Of a stretch of DNA of 22,179 nt, positions 7,890 to 16,268 are shown piece by piece. Origin of the DNA: Ruminococcus flavefaciens (GTDB lineage: Bacteria; Bacillota_A; Clostridia; Oscillospirales; Ruminococcaceae); the NCBI GenBank assembly GCA_004556875.1, contig SFFP01000009.1, positions 1-22,179 of the forward strand, in the 5' to 3' direction. Position 1 is the first letter of the stretch. Each line of letters starts with the position of its first letter. Below the pieces are notes generated by a model. It had not been told where the DNA came from. It saw only the letters and a program-made list of their open reading frames with translations, and made no database searches. The translations under genes were made by a program, and so were the position numbers.

Positions 7890-8249
7890 TTAATGCACTT
7901 CAGCGCCGAATGGCATGAGTGCCAGCTTGGCAAGCTTGAACATCTGTACACCGAATGGTGCACCGATTATGGTGATACACAGCACCAGACCGATTGCGGC
8001 AAATTCTGCCGCCATAGCCAGTCCGCCGAATATAAGCCACAGTATATTTACGATAAGACTCACAGAGCCGCCGCCGTATTCAACAGTCTTACCAAAAGGC
8101 ATGAATGAAAGCTTTGCCATTTTGAAGCACTGATTTCCTATAGGTATACCAACAATAGTGATACACCACAGCAGACCTACGCCAAGCCAGCTGAGACCGC
8201 TCCAAAATCCGCCGAATATCAGCCATAATAAATTACCCAGACATCCCAT
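7890..8249 (-). CDS. yccF: YccF family inner-membrane protein
   Basis: A 119-aa membrane protein made of two tandem copies of the YccF domain. The halves align: NLLWLIFGG...LLWCITIVGIPIGNQCFKMAKLSFMPFG and NILWLIFGG...LVLCITIIGAPFGVQMFKLAKLALMPFG. The duplication is normal for the family (PF03733). The molecular role is not known. Start ATG 8249 has AAAGGGGT upstream, overlapping the 14-nt gap after the flavoprotein gene. It is the first of three consecutive membrane-protein genes between that flavoprotein and cmk. Confidence 0.88.
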   Translation of the reverse strand: MGCLGNLLWLIFGGFWSGLSWLGVGLLWCITIVGIPIGNQCFKMAKLSFMPFGKTVEYGGGSVSLIVNILWLIFGGLAMAAEFAAIGLVLCITIIGAPFGVQMFKLAKLALMPFGAEVH

Positions 8250-8263
8250 ATTTTTTTACCCCT

Positions 8264-9481
8264 TTACATATTGACAGCCGCTGTGTAGGCTGTTGAAAAA
8301 GCTATCTGCAAATTAAATCCGCCTGTATAAGCATCAACGTCGATGACTTCGCCTGCGAAATATAATCCGCTGACCAGCTTTGACTCCATAGTCTTAGGAT
8401 CTATCTCCTTTGTTGAGATACCACCGCTTGTGATGATAGCTTCATCTATAGGACGAAATCCTGATATTCTCACAGGGAAAGCCTTTATAAGCTCGCCGAA
8501 TTTGCGGCGCTGTTCCTTTGTGATACCGTTGACCTTCTGCTCGGGAGATATCCCCGAAAGCCTTACTATAACAGGTATCAGCTTTGCAGGCAGCAGTTTG
8601 CGGATACCGTTCTGAAAGTCGCGGTTGAGGTTTTCTGCAAAATCGCGCTGTATCCTTGCATCAAGCTGTTCGGGAGTCAGCGCAGGCTTTAAGTCTATGA
8701 TGAGCTTATAGCGGTTTTGCTGCATATCTCGGATATGTGAGCTTGCGCTCAGCACAAGTGGACCCGAAACTCCGAAATGGGTGAACAGCATTTCTCCCAT
8801 TTCCTTGTATATAGCTTTATTTCCGTCCATAAGGCTGAGTGTGACGTTGCGCAGGGAAAGTCCCATCATCTCGGCGCAGTATTTATCGGGAGAAGTCAGC
8901 GGTACAAGGCTCGGTTTAAGCTCTGTTACCGTGTGACCAAGCTCCTGCGCCAGTGTATAGCCGTCACCTGTAGAACCTGTTGCAGGATAGGATTTTCCGC
9001 CGCAGGCAATGAGCACGGAATTGCAGCGGTACTCCTCGCCGCCTGCTTTTACACCGCAGACTGCTTCGTTTTCGGTGAGTATCTTTGTAACGCGCTTCTG
9101 TATGACTTTTACTCCGAGATTTTTCATTTCGTGAGCGAGAGCGTCAGCGATATCATTTGCGTTGCCGCTGACAGGGAAGACCCTGTTGCCTCGCTCGGTC
9201 TTCAGCGGTACACCAAGCTCTTCAAAAAAGTTCATGGTGCACTCAGCGTCAAAGCTTGCAAAAGAGCTGTAGAGAAAGCGCGGATTTACAGGGATATTTC
9301 TCATATGCTCCTCAGAAGAGCTGTTATTCGTGACGTTGCAGCGTCCCTTTCCTGTAATGCGGAGCTTTCTTCCAAGCTTTTCGTTTTTTTCAAAAACAAG
9401 TACGGTCTTTCCGTATCTTGCGGCGTTTACAGCTGCGAAACAGCCTGCTGCACCGCCGCCGATTATAATAATATCGGTCAT
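8264..9481 (-). CDS. HI0933/BaiN-type NAD(P)/FAD-dependent oxidoreductase
   Basis: A 405-aa flavoprotein. GGGAAG (8-13) in a Rossmann beta-alpha-beta start binds FAD. Family signatures follow: GRKLRITGKGRCNVTN, ACGGKSYPATGSTGDGY, MLFTHFGVSGP and GFRPIDEAIITSGGIS. The C-terminal FAD motif is GLYFAGEVIDVDAYTGGFNLQ. This is the PF03486 family, whose members are annotated variously as aminoacetone oxidase-like or BaiN-like; the physiological substrate is unclear and I give no gene symbol. Start ATG 9481 overlaps the DUF3006 stop by 4 nt (ATGA). In many Clostridia this gene lies directly upstream of cmk; here three membrane genes intervene. Confidence 0.9.
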   Translation of the reverse strand: MTDIIIIGGGAAGCFAAVNAARYGKTVLVFEKNEKLGRKLRITGKGRCNVTNNSSSEEHMRNIPVNPRFLYSSFASFDAECTMNFFEELGVPLKTERGNRVFPVSGNANDIADALAHEMKNLGVKVIQKRVTKILTENEAVCGVKAGGEEYRCNSVLIACGGKSYPATGSTGDGYTLAQELGHTVTELKPSLVPLTSPDKYCAEMMGLSLRNVTLSLMDGNKAIYKEMGEMLFTHFGVSGPLVLSASSHIRDMQQNRYKLIIDLKPALTPEQLDARIQRDFAENLNRDFQNGIRKLLPAKLIPVIVRLSGISPEQKVNGITKEQRRKFGELIKAFPVRISGFRPIDEAIITSGGISTKEIDPKTMESKLVSGLYFAGEVIDVDAYTGGFNLQIAFSTAYTAAVNM

Positions 9482-9708
9482 TTTTTTCCTCTTTTTTGGT
9501 TTTTGTTGATAAGCCTGCTTAGCCGCTGTTTTGTGCGGCTGCGCCTGTTTTCTGTAGTTTCGGTGTCAATGCGCCATATGCCGTTTTCACAGGTCAGCAC
9601 ATCGCCCTCGCAGGCGTTTTCGGGGAGCAGGCTGCGCTGTAAAGTCACTGTGCCGTTTTCTGTTTCAAGGACAGCAATACTGCCCTCAAATCTGTCAATG
9701 ACAGTCAT
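9478..9708 (-). CDS. DUF3006 domain protein
   Basis: A 76-aa protein. The first 48 residues (MTVIDRFEGSIAVLE, VTLQRSLLPENACEGDVL, then WRID) fit the small beta-barrel-like DUF3006 family (PF11213), in which Asp-Arg-(Phe/Ile)-Glu-Gly near the N-terminus is typical. The C-terminal 25 residues are strongly basic. DUF3006 genes often follow ComEC-like metallo-hydrolase genes, as here. Both ends show 4-nt ATGA overlaps, with the hydrolase stop upstream and the flavoprotein start downstream, so the three genes are tightly coupled. The function is unknown; a role with the hydrolase is inferred from context only. Confidence 0.78.
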   Translation of the reverse strand: MTVIDRFEGSIAVLETENGTVTLQRSLLPENACEGDVLTCENGIWRIDTETTENRRSRTKQRLSRLINKNQKRGKK

Positions 9709-10715
9709 GATGTACTCCTTTCGGGAGTGACCGACAGCTTTTCGCCGTCGGACTCAATGACGATATTTCCGCATATATCCGTGCGGTAGATGTTATCTGT
9801 ATATTTTCTGAGCCGTTTTATGGTGCTGTCGGCAGGGTGTCCGTAGGAATTTTCTTTGCCGCAGGAAATGACGGCTATTTTCGGGCGTATGACTTCGAGA
9901 AGCTCCTCATTTGAGGAATAGGCGCTTCCGTGATGACCTGCCTTGTAAACGCTTGCGCGGCTGAGCTTTCCGCTTTCAAGCATAGCGGCTTCGGACTCGG
10001 CTTCTGCATCGCCTGTAAGCAGGAAAGAATTCTTTCCGTGATACAGCATGAAGCTCACTGAATAGTTGTTGATATCCTCGTAAAACTGTCCGTCGGGAGC
10101 TGTTATCTCTGCTCTTGCATCGCCGATGCTGATAATTCTGCCCACCTCGGCTTCGCTCACGACAATATCCTGTTTTTCGCATGAGTCGAGAAATCTGTCG
10201 AAAAACATCGCTGTGGGGAGCTGTTCATCGGGAATATGTGGGATAATGACCTCGCCCACATCGAATGTGTCGATAATGCGGTACATACCGCCCATGTGGT
10301 CAGAGTGGGGATGAGTAGCGATAACGTAGTCAAGTCGTCCGACGCCAAGCTTCTCAAGGTAGTTTACCACGTATGATGAGACTGAGTCCTCACCGCAGTC
10401 CACCAGCATAGTTGTGCCGTTTGCGGCTAAGAATGTGCAGTCGCCCTGACCGACATCAATGAAGTGGACAACAAGCTTATCCTCGGCCGGAAATGTATGA
10501 GCAGGCTTGCTCCAATACTGTCGGCAGGCAAATATTATGATACCGACAACAATGAGAAAGCCTATTAGCTTTAATGCTTTTTCTTTCCGTGCGGCGCGCT
10601 TCTTTTTCCGCTCTTCTGCGAGTTCCCGTAGGTACTGTTTCTGCTGTGAGCTGAGCTTGTATTTCTCTCCTGCTGCCTTGACGAAGCCTTCCGTGTCTTT
10701 GAAGTATTTTGCCAC
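9705..10715 (-). CDS. Membrane-anchored ComEC-like metallo-beta-lactamase-fold hydrolase
   Basis: A 336-aa protein. Residues 1-48 are Lys/Arg-rich and helical, and a single membrane segment (about 49-64) anchors the enzyme. The metallo-beta-lactamase fold then begins with FIDVGQGDC (85-93). Metal ligands are visible: THPHSDH (H135, H137, D139, H140), LLTGDAEAE and KAGHHGS, then SYGHP near the end. This resembles the C-terminal domain of ComEC/Rec2, thought to degrade the non-transported DNA strand during uptake, but the channel domain is absent. Stand-alone versions have unproven substrates. Start ATG 10715 has AAGGCGGT 8 nt upstream. It overlaps the ygiQ-type gene by 145 nt and the DUF3006 gene by 4 nt. 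Confidence 0.88.
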   Translation of the reverse strand: MAKYFKDTEGFVKAAGEKYKLSSQQKQYLRELAEERKKKRAARKEKALKLIGFLIVVGIIIFACRQYWSKPAHTFPAEDKLVVHFIDVGQGDCTFLAANGTTMLVDCGEDSVSSYVVNYLEKLGVGRLDYVIATHPHSDHMGGMYRIIDTFDVGEVIIPHIPDEQLPTAMFFDRFLDSCEKQDIVVSEAEVGRIISIGDARAEITAPDGQFYEDINNYSVSFMLYHGKNSFLLTGDAEAESEAAMLESGKLSRASVYKAGHHGSAYSSNEELLEVIRPKIAVISCGKENSYGHPADSTIKRLRKYTDNIYRTDICGNIVIESDGEKLSVTPERSTS

Positions 10716-12550
10716 GACTTGTCACCGCCTTTTCGGGGAGTACCGCCCTGTTTATGAGAGTCTCCTTCAATGAGACATTTCGGCGATGAACCTATGAGAT
10801 CACGCCTGCCTGCTGCTTTGAGCGCTTCGAGGACTATCTCTCTGTTCTGAGGACGGAAATATTGCAGCAGAGCGCGCTGCATAGCCTTTTCCTTTGGAGT
10901 TTTCGGAACATAGACCTTTTCCATCGTATAAGGGTCAAGCTCTGTATAGAACATGGCTGTGGAAATAGTACCCGGAGTTGGGTAGAAGTCCTGCACCTGT
11001 TCGGGACGTATCTTGTTTTCCTTGAGAAAAAGTGCAAGGTCAATGGCTTCATTCAGCGTACTTCCGGGGTGTGAGGACATAAGGTAGGGGACGAGATACT
11101 GCTCCTTGCCCATTCCCTTTGTTATTTCGTAAAAGCGCTTCTGGAAACGCTTGTATGCTTCGATATGAGGCTTGCCCATTTTGTCGAGAACTACCGCTGA
11201 ACAGTGTTCGGGAGCTACTTTAAGCTGACCGCTTACGTGGTGCATGATAAGCTCCTTCATGAACTCGTCGTCCTTTTCCTCAATGAGGTAATCGTAGCGT
11301 ATTCCCGAGCGGATAAACACCTTTTTCACGCCTTTGACCTTGCGTATCTTTCTCAGCATTGCAAGGTATTCGGTGTGGTCGACTTTAAGCGCGGGACATG
11401 GAGTAGGGGCGAGACATTTCTTGCCCATGCAGAGTCCCTTTGTAAGCTGTTTATCGCAGGACGGGCGGCGGAAATCCGCGGTTGGACCGCCTACGTCGTG
11501 TATGTAACCCTTGAAATCGGGCATTTTTGTAATTCTTTCCGCTTCTTTCAGTACGGATTCTTCGCTTCTTACGGTAACGCGTCTGCCCTGATGCAGAGCA
11601 ATTGAGCAGAAGTTGCAGTATCCGAAACAGCCGCGGTTATGAGTTATGGAAAAGCGGACTTCTTCAATGCCGGGAACACCGCCCAGAGCTTCGTATGAAG
11701 GGTGGATAGCGCGCATATAAGGGAGCGAGTAAACGTAGTCAAGCTCTTCGGTAGTAAGGCTGTAGGCAGGGGGAAGCTGTACAAGCATCTGCTTGCCGTG
11801 GCGCTGGATAATGGTCTTTCCGTAGACCTCGTCCTGCCAGTCATACTGTATCTTTACAGCCTTTGCGTATTCGGGCTTGCTGTCGCGTACCTGTTCAAAT
11901 GAGGGACACTGAGCCGCTCCGAGGGGAGTATTCACAGGCTCTGTGAGGTAGCAGGTACCGCGTATATCGTGGATATCACGGATATTTTCGCCTGCCGCAA
12001 GACGGGGACAAAGCTCCTGTATCTGATGTTCACCCATACCGTACATCAGCAGGTCAGCGCCGCTGTCAACAAGTACAGACGGGCGCACAGCGTCGTCCCA
12101 GTAGTCATAGTGTGCGAAGCGGCGGAGCGAAGCCTCAAGACCGCCGATAGCTATGGGAATATCACCGAAGTATTCGCGTATCTTCTGACAGTAGACGATA
12201 ACGGCTCTGTCGGGACGTTTGTCTGCCACACCGCCTGCGGTATACGCATCGTCTGAACGCTTTCTCTTTGCGGCGGTGTAGTGTGCCACCATTGAGTCGA
12301 TATTGCCTGCGGTAACGAGAAAAGCATATTTCGGAGCGCCGAAGCGTCGGAAATCCCTGTCGGTATGCCAGTCGGGCTGTGAGATGATACCTATGGTAAA
12401 TCCCATGCTTTCGATAAGCCTTGTCACGATAGACGCGCCGAAGCTGGGGTGGTCAACATAGGCATCGCCTGTTATGTATATGAAATCGAACTGTTCAATG
12501 CCAAGCTCGTCCATTTCCTTTTTAGTTGTAGGAAGAAAGCCTTCGTACAT
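10571..12550 (-). CDS. YgiQ family radical SAM protein
   Basis: A 659-aa protein of the UPF0313/YgiQ family. The N-terminal domain (about 1-290) carries ITGDAYVDHPSFG and IGGLEASLRR, as in the family. The radical SAM cluster motif is CFGYCNFC (C308, C312, C315). Further family segments are HDVGGPTADFRRP, LKVAPEH and DFYPTPGT. The DUF3362-like end stops near RRDLIG. The last 48 codons (Ser/Lys/Gln-rich, low complexity) overlap the start of the metallo-hydrolase gene in another frame. The reaction is unknown. Start ATG 12550 has AAGAGGTG upstream, 45 nt after ftsK. Confidence 0.93.
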   Translation of the reverse strand: MYEGFLPTTKKEMDELGIEQFDFIYITGDAYVDHPSFGASIVTRLIESMGFTIGIISQPDWHTDRDFRRFGAPKYAFLVTAGNIDSMVAHYTAAKRKRSDDAYTAGGVADKRPDRAVIVYCQKIREYFGDIPIAIGGLEASLRRFAHYDYWDDAVRPSVLVDSGADLLMYGMGEHQIQELCPRLAAGENIRDIHDIRGTCYLTEPVNTPLGAAQCPSFEQVRDSKPEYAKAVKIQYDWQDEVYGKTIIQRHGKQMLVQLPPAYSLTTEELDYVYSLPYMRAIHPSYEALGGVPGIEEVRFSITHNRGCFGYCNFCSIALHQGRRVTVRSEESVLKEAERITKMPDFKGYIHDVGGPTADFRRPSCDKQLTKGLCMGKKCLAPTPCPALKVDHTEYLAMLRKIRKVKGVKKVFIRSGIRYDYLIEEKDDEFMKELIMHHVSGQLKVAPEHCSAVVLDKMGKPHIEAYKRFQKRFYEITKGMGKEQYLVPYLMSSHPGSTLNEAIDLALFLKENKIRPEQVQDFYPTPGTISTAMFYTELDPYTMEKVYVPKTPKEKAMQRALLQYFRPQNREIVLEALKAAGRRDLIGSSPKCLIEGDSHKQGGTPRKGGDKSWQNTSKTRKASSRQQERNTSSAHSRNSTYGNSQKSGKRSAPHGKKKH

Positions 12551-12595
12551 GATATCACCTCTTTGTGATTGCTGAATATGCTTAAAGTTGGCTTA

Positions 12596-15154
12596 TTATT
12601 CGTCCATGCGGCGGAGCCGCCATTCGTCGTACTGCATTTTCGACATGAGTACCTTTCTAGGCTTAGCGCCCTCGCTTGCCCCGATAACTCCGCGGTCTTC
12701 AAGCTCGTCCATAATTCTTGCGGCTCTTGCATAGCCGAGCTTCAGTTTTCTCTGCAGCATTGATGTGGAGAGCTGACCTGCTTCAACAGCTACTTTCATA
12801 GCAGCTTCCACGAGGTCTTCATCGCTTCCGCCGCCTGTTGCAGAACTGCTGTCTGAGCTTCCTGAGTCGCTTCCTGACTGAGTTGAGTAAAGGTCTACCT
12901 TTTCGGTAATTTCAGGGTCATAAGATACCTGAGACTGAGCCTTGATGTAGCGTACTGTCTCCGCAATGTCCTCATTAGGCGAGAAACAGCCCTGTACACG
13001 GACAGGCTTTCCTGCACCGATAGGCATATACAGCATATCACCGTTTCCGAGGAGCTTGTCGGCACCTGCCATATCAATGATGGTACGTGAGTCCACCTGT
13101 GATTTTACGGAAAGAGCGATACGGCTCGGGATATTAGCTTTGATAAGACCTGTGATAACGTCGGTAGTCGGACGCTGTGTAGCGACAACAAGGTGCATAC
13201 CTGCGGCACGTCCCATTTGTGCAAGACGGCAGATGAAGTCCTCGACTTCCTTTCCTGCCACAAGCATCATATCAGCAAGCTCGTCGATGAAGATGACTAC
13301 CTGCGGCATAGGCTCGCGGTCACCGTCAACTTCTGCAAGCTCGTTGTAGGATTTAAGGTCGTTTGCGCCTGCGTCTGCGAAAGTATTGTATCTGCGCATC
13401 ATCTCGTTTACTGCCCAGCTGAGCGCACCTGCGGCACGTTTGCAGTCGGTCACGATAGGTATGAGAAGATGGGGGATATCCTCGAATATCTTGAATTCAA
13501 CTATCTTAGGATCGATGAGTATGAGCTTTACCTCATCGGGGGTAGCGTTGTAGAGGATACTCATTATAATGGAACGTGTGCAGACGGATTTACCTGAACC
13601 CGTAGTTCCTGCGATGATAACGTGGGGCATTTTTGAGATATCGCCCAGTATGATATTGCCTGTGATATCCTTGCCGACAGCGAATGTCAGCTTGCTCTTT
13701 GAGTCTCTGAACTCCTGTGAAGCGATTATCTCACGGAGAGTTACGGTGTCTTTTGTGGTGTTAGGTATCTCGATACCGACAGCCGCTTTTCCGGGTACAG
13801 GAGCTTCTATACGAACGCCCTGTGCCGCAAGGCTGAGAGCGATATCATCTTCAAGTCCCTTTATTTTTGAGACCTTTATTCCCGGACCCGGCTGTATCTC
13901 ATAACGAGTGATAGACGGTCCGCGGAAGATGTCCTTTATCTTTACTTCAACGCCGAAGCTTGAAAGAGTGTTCTTTATGACCTCAGCCTTTTCGCGCATT
14001 TCCTCAACAACTTCTGCACGGTTTGAGCGCACCTCGGGGCGTGTTAGGATATCTATAGGCGGAAGTATGTATACAGGCTTTTCCTCCTCTGGCTCGGGTT
14101 CTTCTTCAATAGCTTCCTCAGTCGGAACAGGCTTTGTGTCAGCCGCCTTGCTGATGAGCTGTTCAAGTCCTTCGTCGGTGTGGACAGGCTCGCTTATTTC
14201 CTCGTGTGCAGGAGCGGACACAGGTGCAGGAGTATGCACAGGTGAGATATCCGCATCTATTGACCTTTCGGGAGCAGCTTCTTCACTGCCGTAGTTTATG
14301 AGATGGTCTGTAGGGAGCGGAATATCGAAAAATCCGTCGGGGAGAGCTTCTGTATCGCGTTTGTTCTGAGCGGCTTTTTCCGAAGGCTTGCGTGTTGACT
14401 TGCGTCTGTTTGTCATGCTTATGGCTTCAAGGTCGGCATCAAAATCCTTGCGTTCCTTGTCATCGTCAAGGTCGTCATCACCGAATGCGTCGACAAACTC
14501 GCCGCCCACAAGCATATTCTGCAAGCCGTTTATAAATTTTCCGATGAATACGAAGGGAGTAGCAAGCAGTTTCAGGAAGTCGATAAGACCTCTGCCCGAA
14601 AGGAGCATACCGAACACGAAGAACATGACACAGGATATGAGCCTTGCACCGAGTGTGCCGAAAAATTTCAGCAAAGGACCTGCGATGACTATACTTGCAA
14701 CGCCGCCGCTCCTTAATTCCGCACCTTTTTTATACAAGTCCTTCAGCTGATTGAGGAAACGTATTTTATCGGGCATTGCTCCCACGAAGAATATCTGAAA
14801 AGCCGCACTTGCAAGGAATATCATGGCGATACACCAAACCGTGCGTCCGCTTATGTTTTTTCTTGTCTGTTCGGTGCCCAGCTTTATGGCTGTATAAATA
14901 AGTATAACAGGGATAAGAAAAGCCGCTATTCCGAAAAGTCCGAGAAGCAGATTATGTGTTGCCAGCCAGCCTTTAGTGCCCTTTATGAGTACCATGAGAG
15001 CCGAAAGGACTCCCATAGCAAAGAGGATTATCGACCATAGCTGATTGTTTTCATTCTGCGGAACAGTCTTTTTGCTGCTTTTTGCGGGCTCTCTTTTGGG
15101 AGCTTCTGTTTTTTTCTTTGGAGCTGCTTTTGTATTTTTCTTTGCTTCTGCCAT
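12596..15154 (-). CDS. ftsK: FtsK/SpoIIIE DNA translocase
   Basis: An 852-aa septal or sporulation DNA pump that moves chromosome DNA through a closing septum. A basic N-terminus is followed by four membrane segments between about 39 and 190. A long acidic, Pro-rich linker (about 220-380) leads to the alpha/beta motor. Walker A is GTTGSGKSV (about 519-527) and Walker B is VVIFIDELADMM (about 618). The C-terminal winged-helix gamma domain (about 785-850; AMKVAVEAGQLSTSMLQRKLKLGY, then MDELEDRGVIG) reads orienting sequences. Start ATG 15154 has CGGAGGC upstream. The gene lies downstream of tepA, as spoIIIE does in Bacillus. One cannot tell from sequence whether it acts in division, sporulation or both. 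Confidence 0.95.
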   Translation of the reverse strand: MAEAKKNTKAAPKKKTEAPKREPAKSSKKTVPQNENNQLWSIILFAMGVLSALMVLIKGTKGWLATHNLLLGLFGIAAFLIPVILIYTAIKLGTEQTRKNISGRTVWCIAMIFLASAAFQIFFVGAMPDKIRFLNQLKDLYKKGAELRSGGVASIVIAGPLLKFFGTLGARLISCVMFFVFGMLLSGRGLIDFLKLLATPFVFIGKFINGLQNMLVGGEFVDAFGDDDLDDDKERKDFDADLEAISMTNRRKSTRKPSEKAAQNKRDTEALPDGFFDIPLPTDHLINYGSEEAAPERSIDADISPVHTPAPVSAPAHEEISEPVHTDEGLEQLISKAADTKPVPTEEAIEEEPEPEEEKPVYILPPIDILTRPEVRSNRAEVVEEMREKAEVIKNTLSSFGVEVKIKDIFRGPSITRYEIQPGPGIKVSKIKGLEDDIALSLAAQGVRIEAPVPGKAAVGIEIPNTTKDTVTLREIIASQEFRDSKSKLTFAVGKDITGNIILGDISKMPHVIIAGTTGSGKSVCTRSIIMSILYNATPDEVKLILIDPKIVEFKIFEDIPHLLIPIVTDCKRAAGALSWAVNEMMRRYNTFADAGANDLKSYNELAEVDGDREPMPQVVIFIDELADMMLVAGKEVEDFICRLAQMGRAAGMHLVVATQRPTTDVITGLIKANIPSRIALSVKSQVDSRTIIDMAGADKLLGNGDMLYMPIGAGKPVRVQGCFSPNEDIAETVRYIKAQSQVSYDPEITEKVDLYSTQSGSDSGSSDSSSATGGGSDEDLVEAAMKVAVEAGQLSTSMLQRKLKLGYARAARIMDELEDRGVIGASEGAKPRKVLMSKMQYDEWRLRRMDE

Positions 15155-15187
15155 TTTTGCCTCCGTTTTGTTCTATTATAATATGTA

Positions 15188-15239
15188 GCTGTGCCATTAT
15201 ATCATATTTTAAGCGCAAAAAAGCGCATATCGGCACAGC
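15188..15239. repeat. Inverted repeat with nested palindrome in tepA-ftsK gap
   Basis: Arms GCTGTGCC (15188-15195) and GGCACAGC (15232-15239) enclose 36 nt holding a smaller palindrome, GCGC-A6-GCGC. On the minus strand a TATAAT lies inside the loop, and another lies between the repeat and the ftsK start. It may be an attenuator, an operator over an internal ftsK promoter, or a processing site. No convincing -35 is seen. Confidence 0.5.
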
Positions 15240-15244
15240 CGCGG

Positions 15245-15955
15245 TCAGTCCGCATATCTTTTTTCTGTATTTTCTATCATATCGTACAGACAATCCATCG
15301 CATCTCCGAGACTTCCGAGACTGTCGATAAGTCCGAGCTCTACGGCTTTGTCGCCCTCGATAACGCTGCCAACGTCCATTACAAGCTCCTGAGTATTCAT
15401 CATGAGCGAGCGGAAATCCTCCTCGGATATGCCGCTGTTGCGGGTGACGAAGCTTATTATCCTGTCCTGCATCTTGTCGAAGTATGAAAGCGTCTGCGGC
15501 ACACCGAGAACTGTCCCATTCATGCGTACAGGGTGTATGGTCATGGAAGCCGTAGGAACTATGAATGAACGCTTTGCGCTTACTGCAAGGGGAACACCTA
15601 TGGAATGTCCTCCGCCGACCACAAGTGATACCGTGGGAGTTTTCATGCCTGAGATAAGCTCTGCAATAGCAAGGCCTGCTTCCACATCACCGCCGACGGT
15701 GTTGAGTATTATGAGCAGTCCCTCAACGCTCCTGTCCTGTTCGATAGCCACAAGAGCAGGGATAATATGCTCGTATTTGGTAGTTTTGTTCTGTTCTGCG
15801 AGGACGTAATGTCCCTCTATCTGTCCCACAACGGAAAGACAGTGGATAAGGTGCTTTGAGTTGCGGGAAACGGACTGTCCGTTTTCACGGGCAAGCTCAG
15901 CCTCATCGAGAGCTTCTTCTGCGAGGGGCTTGTCCTGTTCTTTTTCATCTGACAT
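15245..15955 (-). CDS. tepA: ClpP-fold serine protease, TepA-like
   Basis: A 236-aa ClpP/crotonase-fold protein. GGAGGT lies 7 nt before ATG 15955; a GTG at 15964 overlaps that SD and is not the start. The N-terminal 30 residues are acidic. ILNTVGGDVEAGLAI forms the beta-strand and oxyanion region, the nucleophile is S118 in GGGHSIG, and the probable catalytic His is H141 in MTIHPV. The closest named relative I recognise is Bacillus TepA (YmfB, translocation-enhancing peptidase), whose gene also lies near spoIIIE. The substrate is unknown, and no ClpX/ClpA ATPase is in the window. It is the first gene of the long operon behind a strong promoter. Confidence 0.88.
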   Translation of the reverse strand: MSDEKEQDKPLAEEALDEAELARENGQSVSRNSKHLIHCLSVVGQIEGHYVLAEQNKTTKYEHIIPALVAIEQDRSVEGLLIILNTVGGDVEAGLAIAELISGMKTPTVSLVVGGGHSIGVPLAVSAKRSFIVPTASMTIHPVRMNGTVLGVPQTLSYFDKMQDRIISFVTRNSGISEEDFRSLMMNTQELVMDVGSVIEGDKAVELGLIDSLGSLGDAMDCLYDMIENTEKRYAD

Positions 15956-16009
15956 TATATACACCTCCGAGAGCTATTTTGCGCAGCTTTCAAGAGCGTA
16001 TACATTATT

Positions 16010-16038
16010 ATTATATACTTTTGCAAAATAAAAGTCAA
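16010..16038 (-). promoter_or_regulatory. Sigma-A-type promoter of the tepA operon
   Basis: On the minus strand TTGACT (16038-16033), a 17-nt spacer and TATAAT (16015-16010) lie 55 nt upstream of the tepA ATG. It is the strongest promoter seen for the twelve-gene operon. Confidence 0.88.
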
Positions 16039-16058
16039 TACTGAGGGCGGCATAAAAG

Positions 16059-16108
16059 AAAACATCTGTTTTGGCAAGAAATGATAAACATAATTTACAA
16101 GATGTTTT
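16059..16108. repeat. Inverted repeat in the divergent intergenic region
   Basis: AAAACATC (16059-16066) and GATGTTTT (16101-16108) are perfect 8-bp arms 34 nt apart, between the divergent promoters of tepA and the lipoprotein gene. It might be a regulator site, but it is AT-rich and could be chance. Apart from this and the two promoters, I see nothing in 16039-16268. Confidence 0.3.
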
Positions 16109-16169
16109 AGGCGTTGCGTTGAAAAACAAGGCAAAGTTATGATTTTTCAGGTGCAATGTGGTGTTTGGG

Positions 16170-16199
16170 TTGACATTTTGTATTTGCAAGTGGTATAAT
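16170..16199 (+). promoter_or_regulatory. Promoter of the lipoprotein gene
   Basis: TTGACA (16170-16175), an 18-nt spacer and TATAAT (16194-16199), 69 nt before the ATG. Both hexamers are perfect consensus. Confidence 0.88.
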
Positions 16200-16268
16200 C
16201 TGTCAAAGAAATTACTCCGAGCAAATTCTTGGAGAAATAAAGTGATTTCTTATGGAGGATATGATAGT

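Noticed and set aside
8777..9730. 317-codon plus-strand ORF opposite the flavoprotein and DUF3006 genes
   Set aside because: The minus-strand genes have clear motifs, SDs and ATGA overlaps; this ORF shows only random Cys/Phe-rich sequence.
10477..10770. Third-frame ORF of 97 codons across the ygiQ/hydrolase overlap
   Set aside because: No family features; both other frames belong to recognisable proteins.
15956..15964. GTG start for tepA
   Set aside because: It lies within the GGAGGTG ribosome binding site; ATG 15955 is at the right distance.
16158..16268. N-terminal extension of the lipoprotein from 16158
   Set aside because: It covers the TTGACA/TATAAT promoter and would hide the lipoprotein signal; GGAGG supports ATG 16269.
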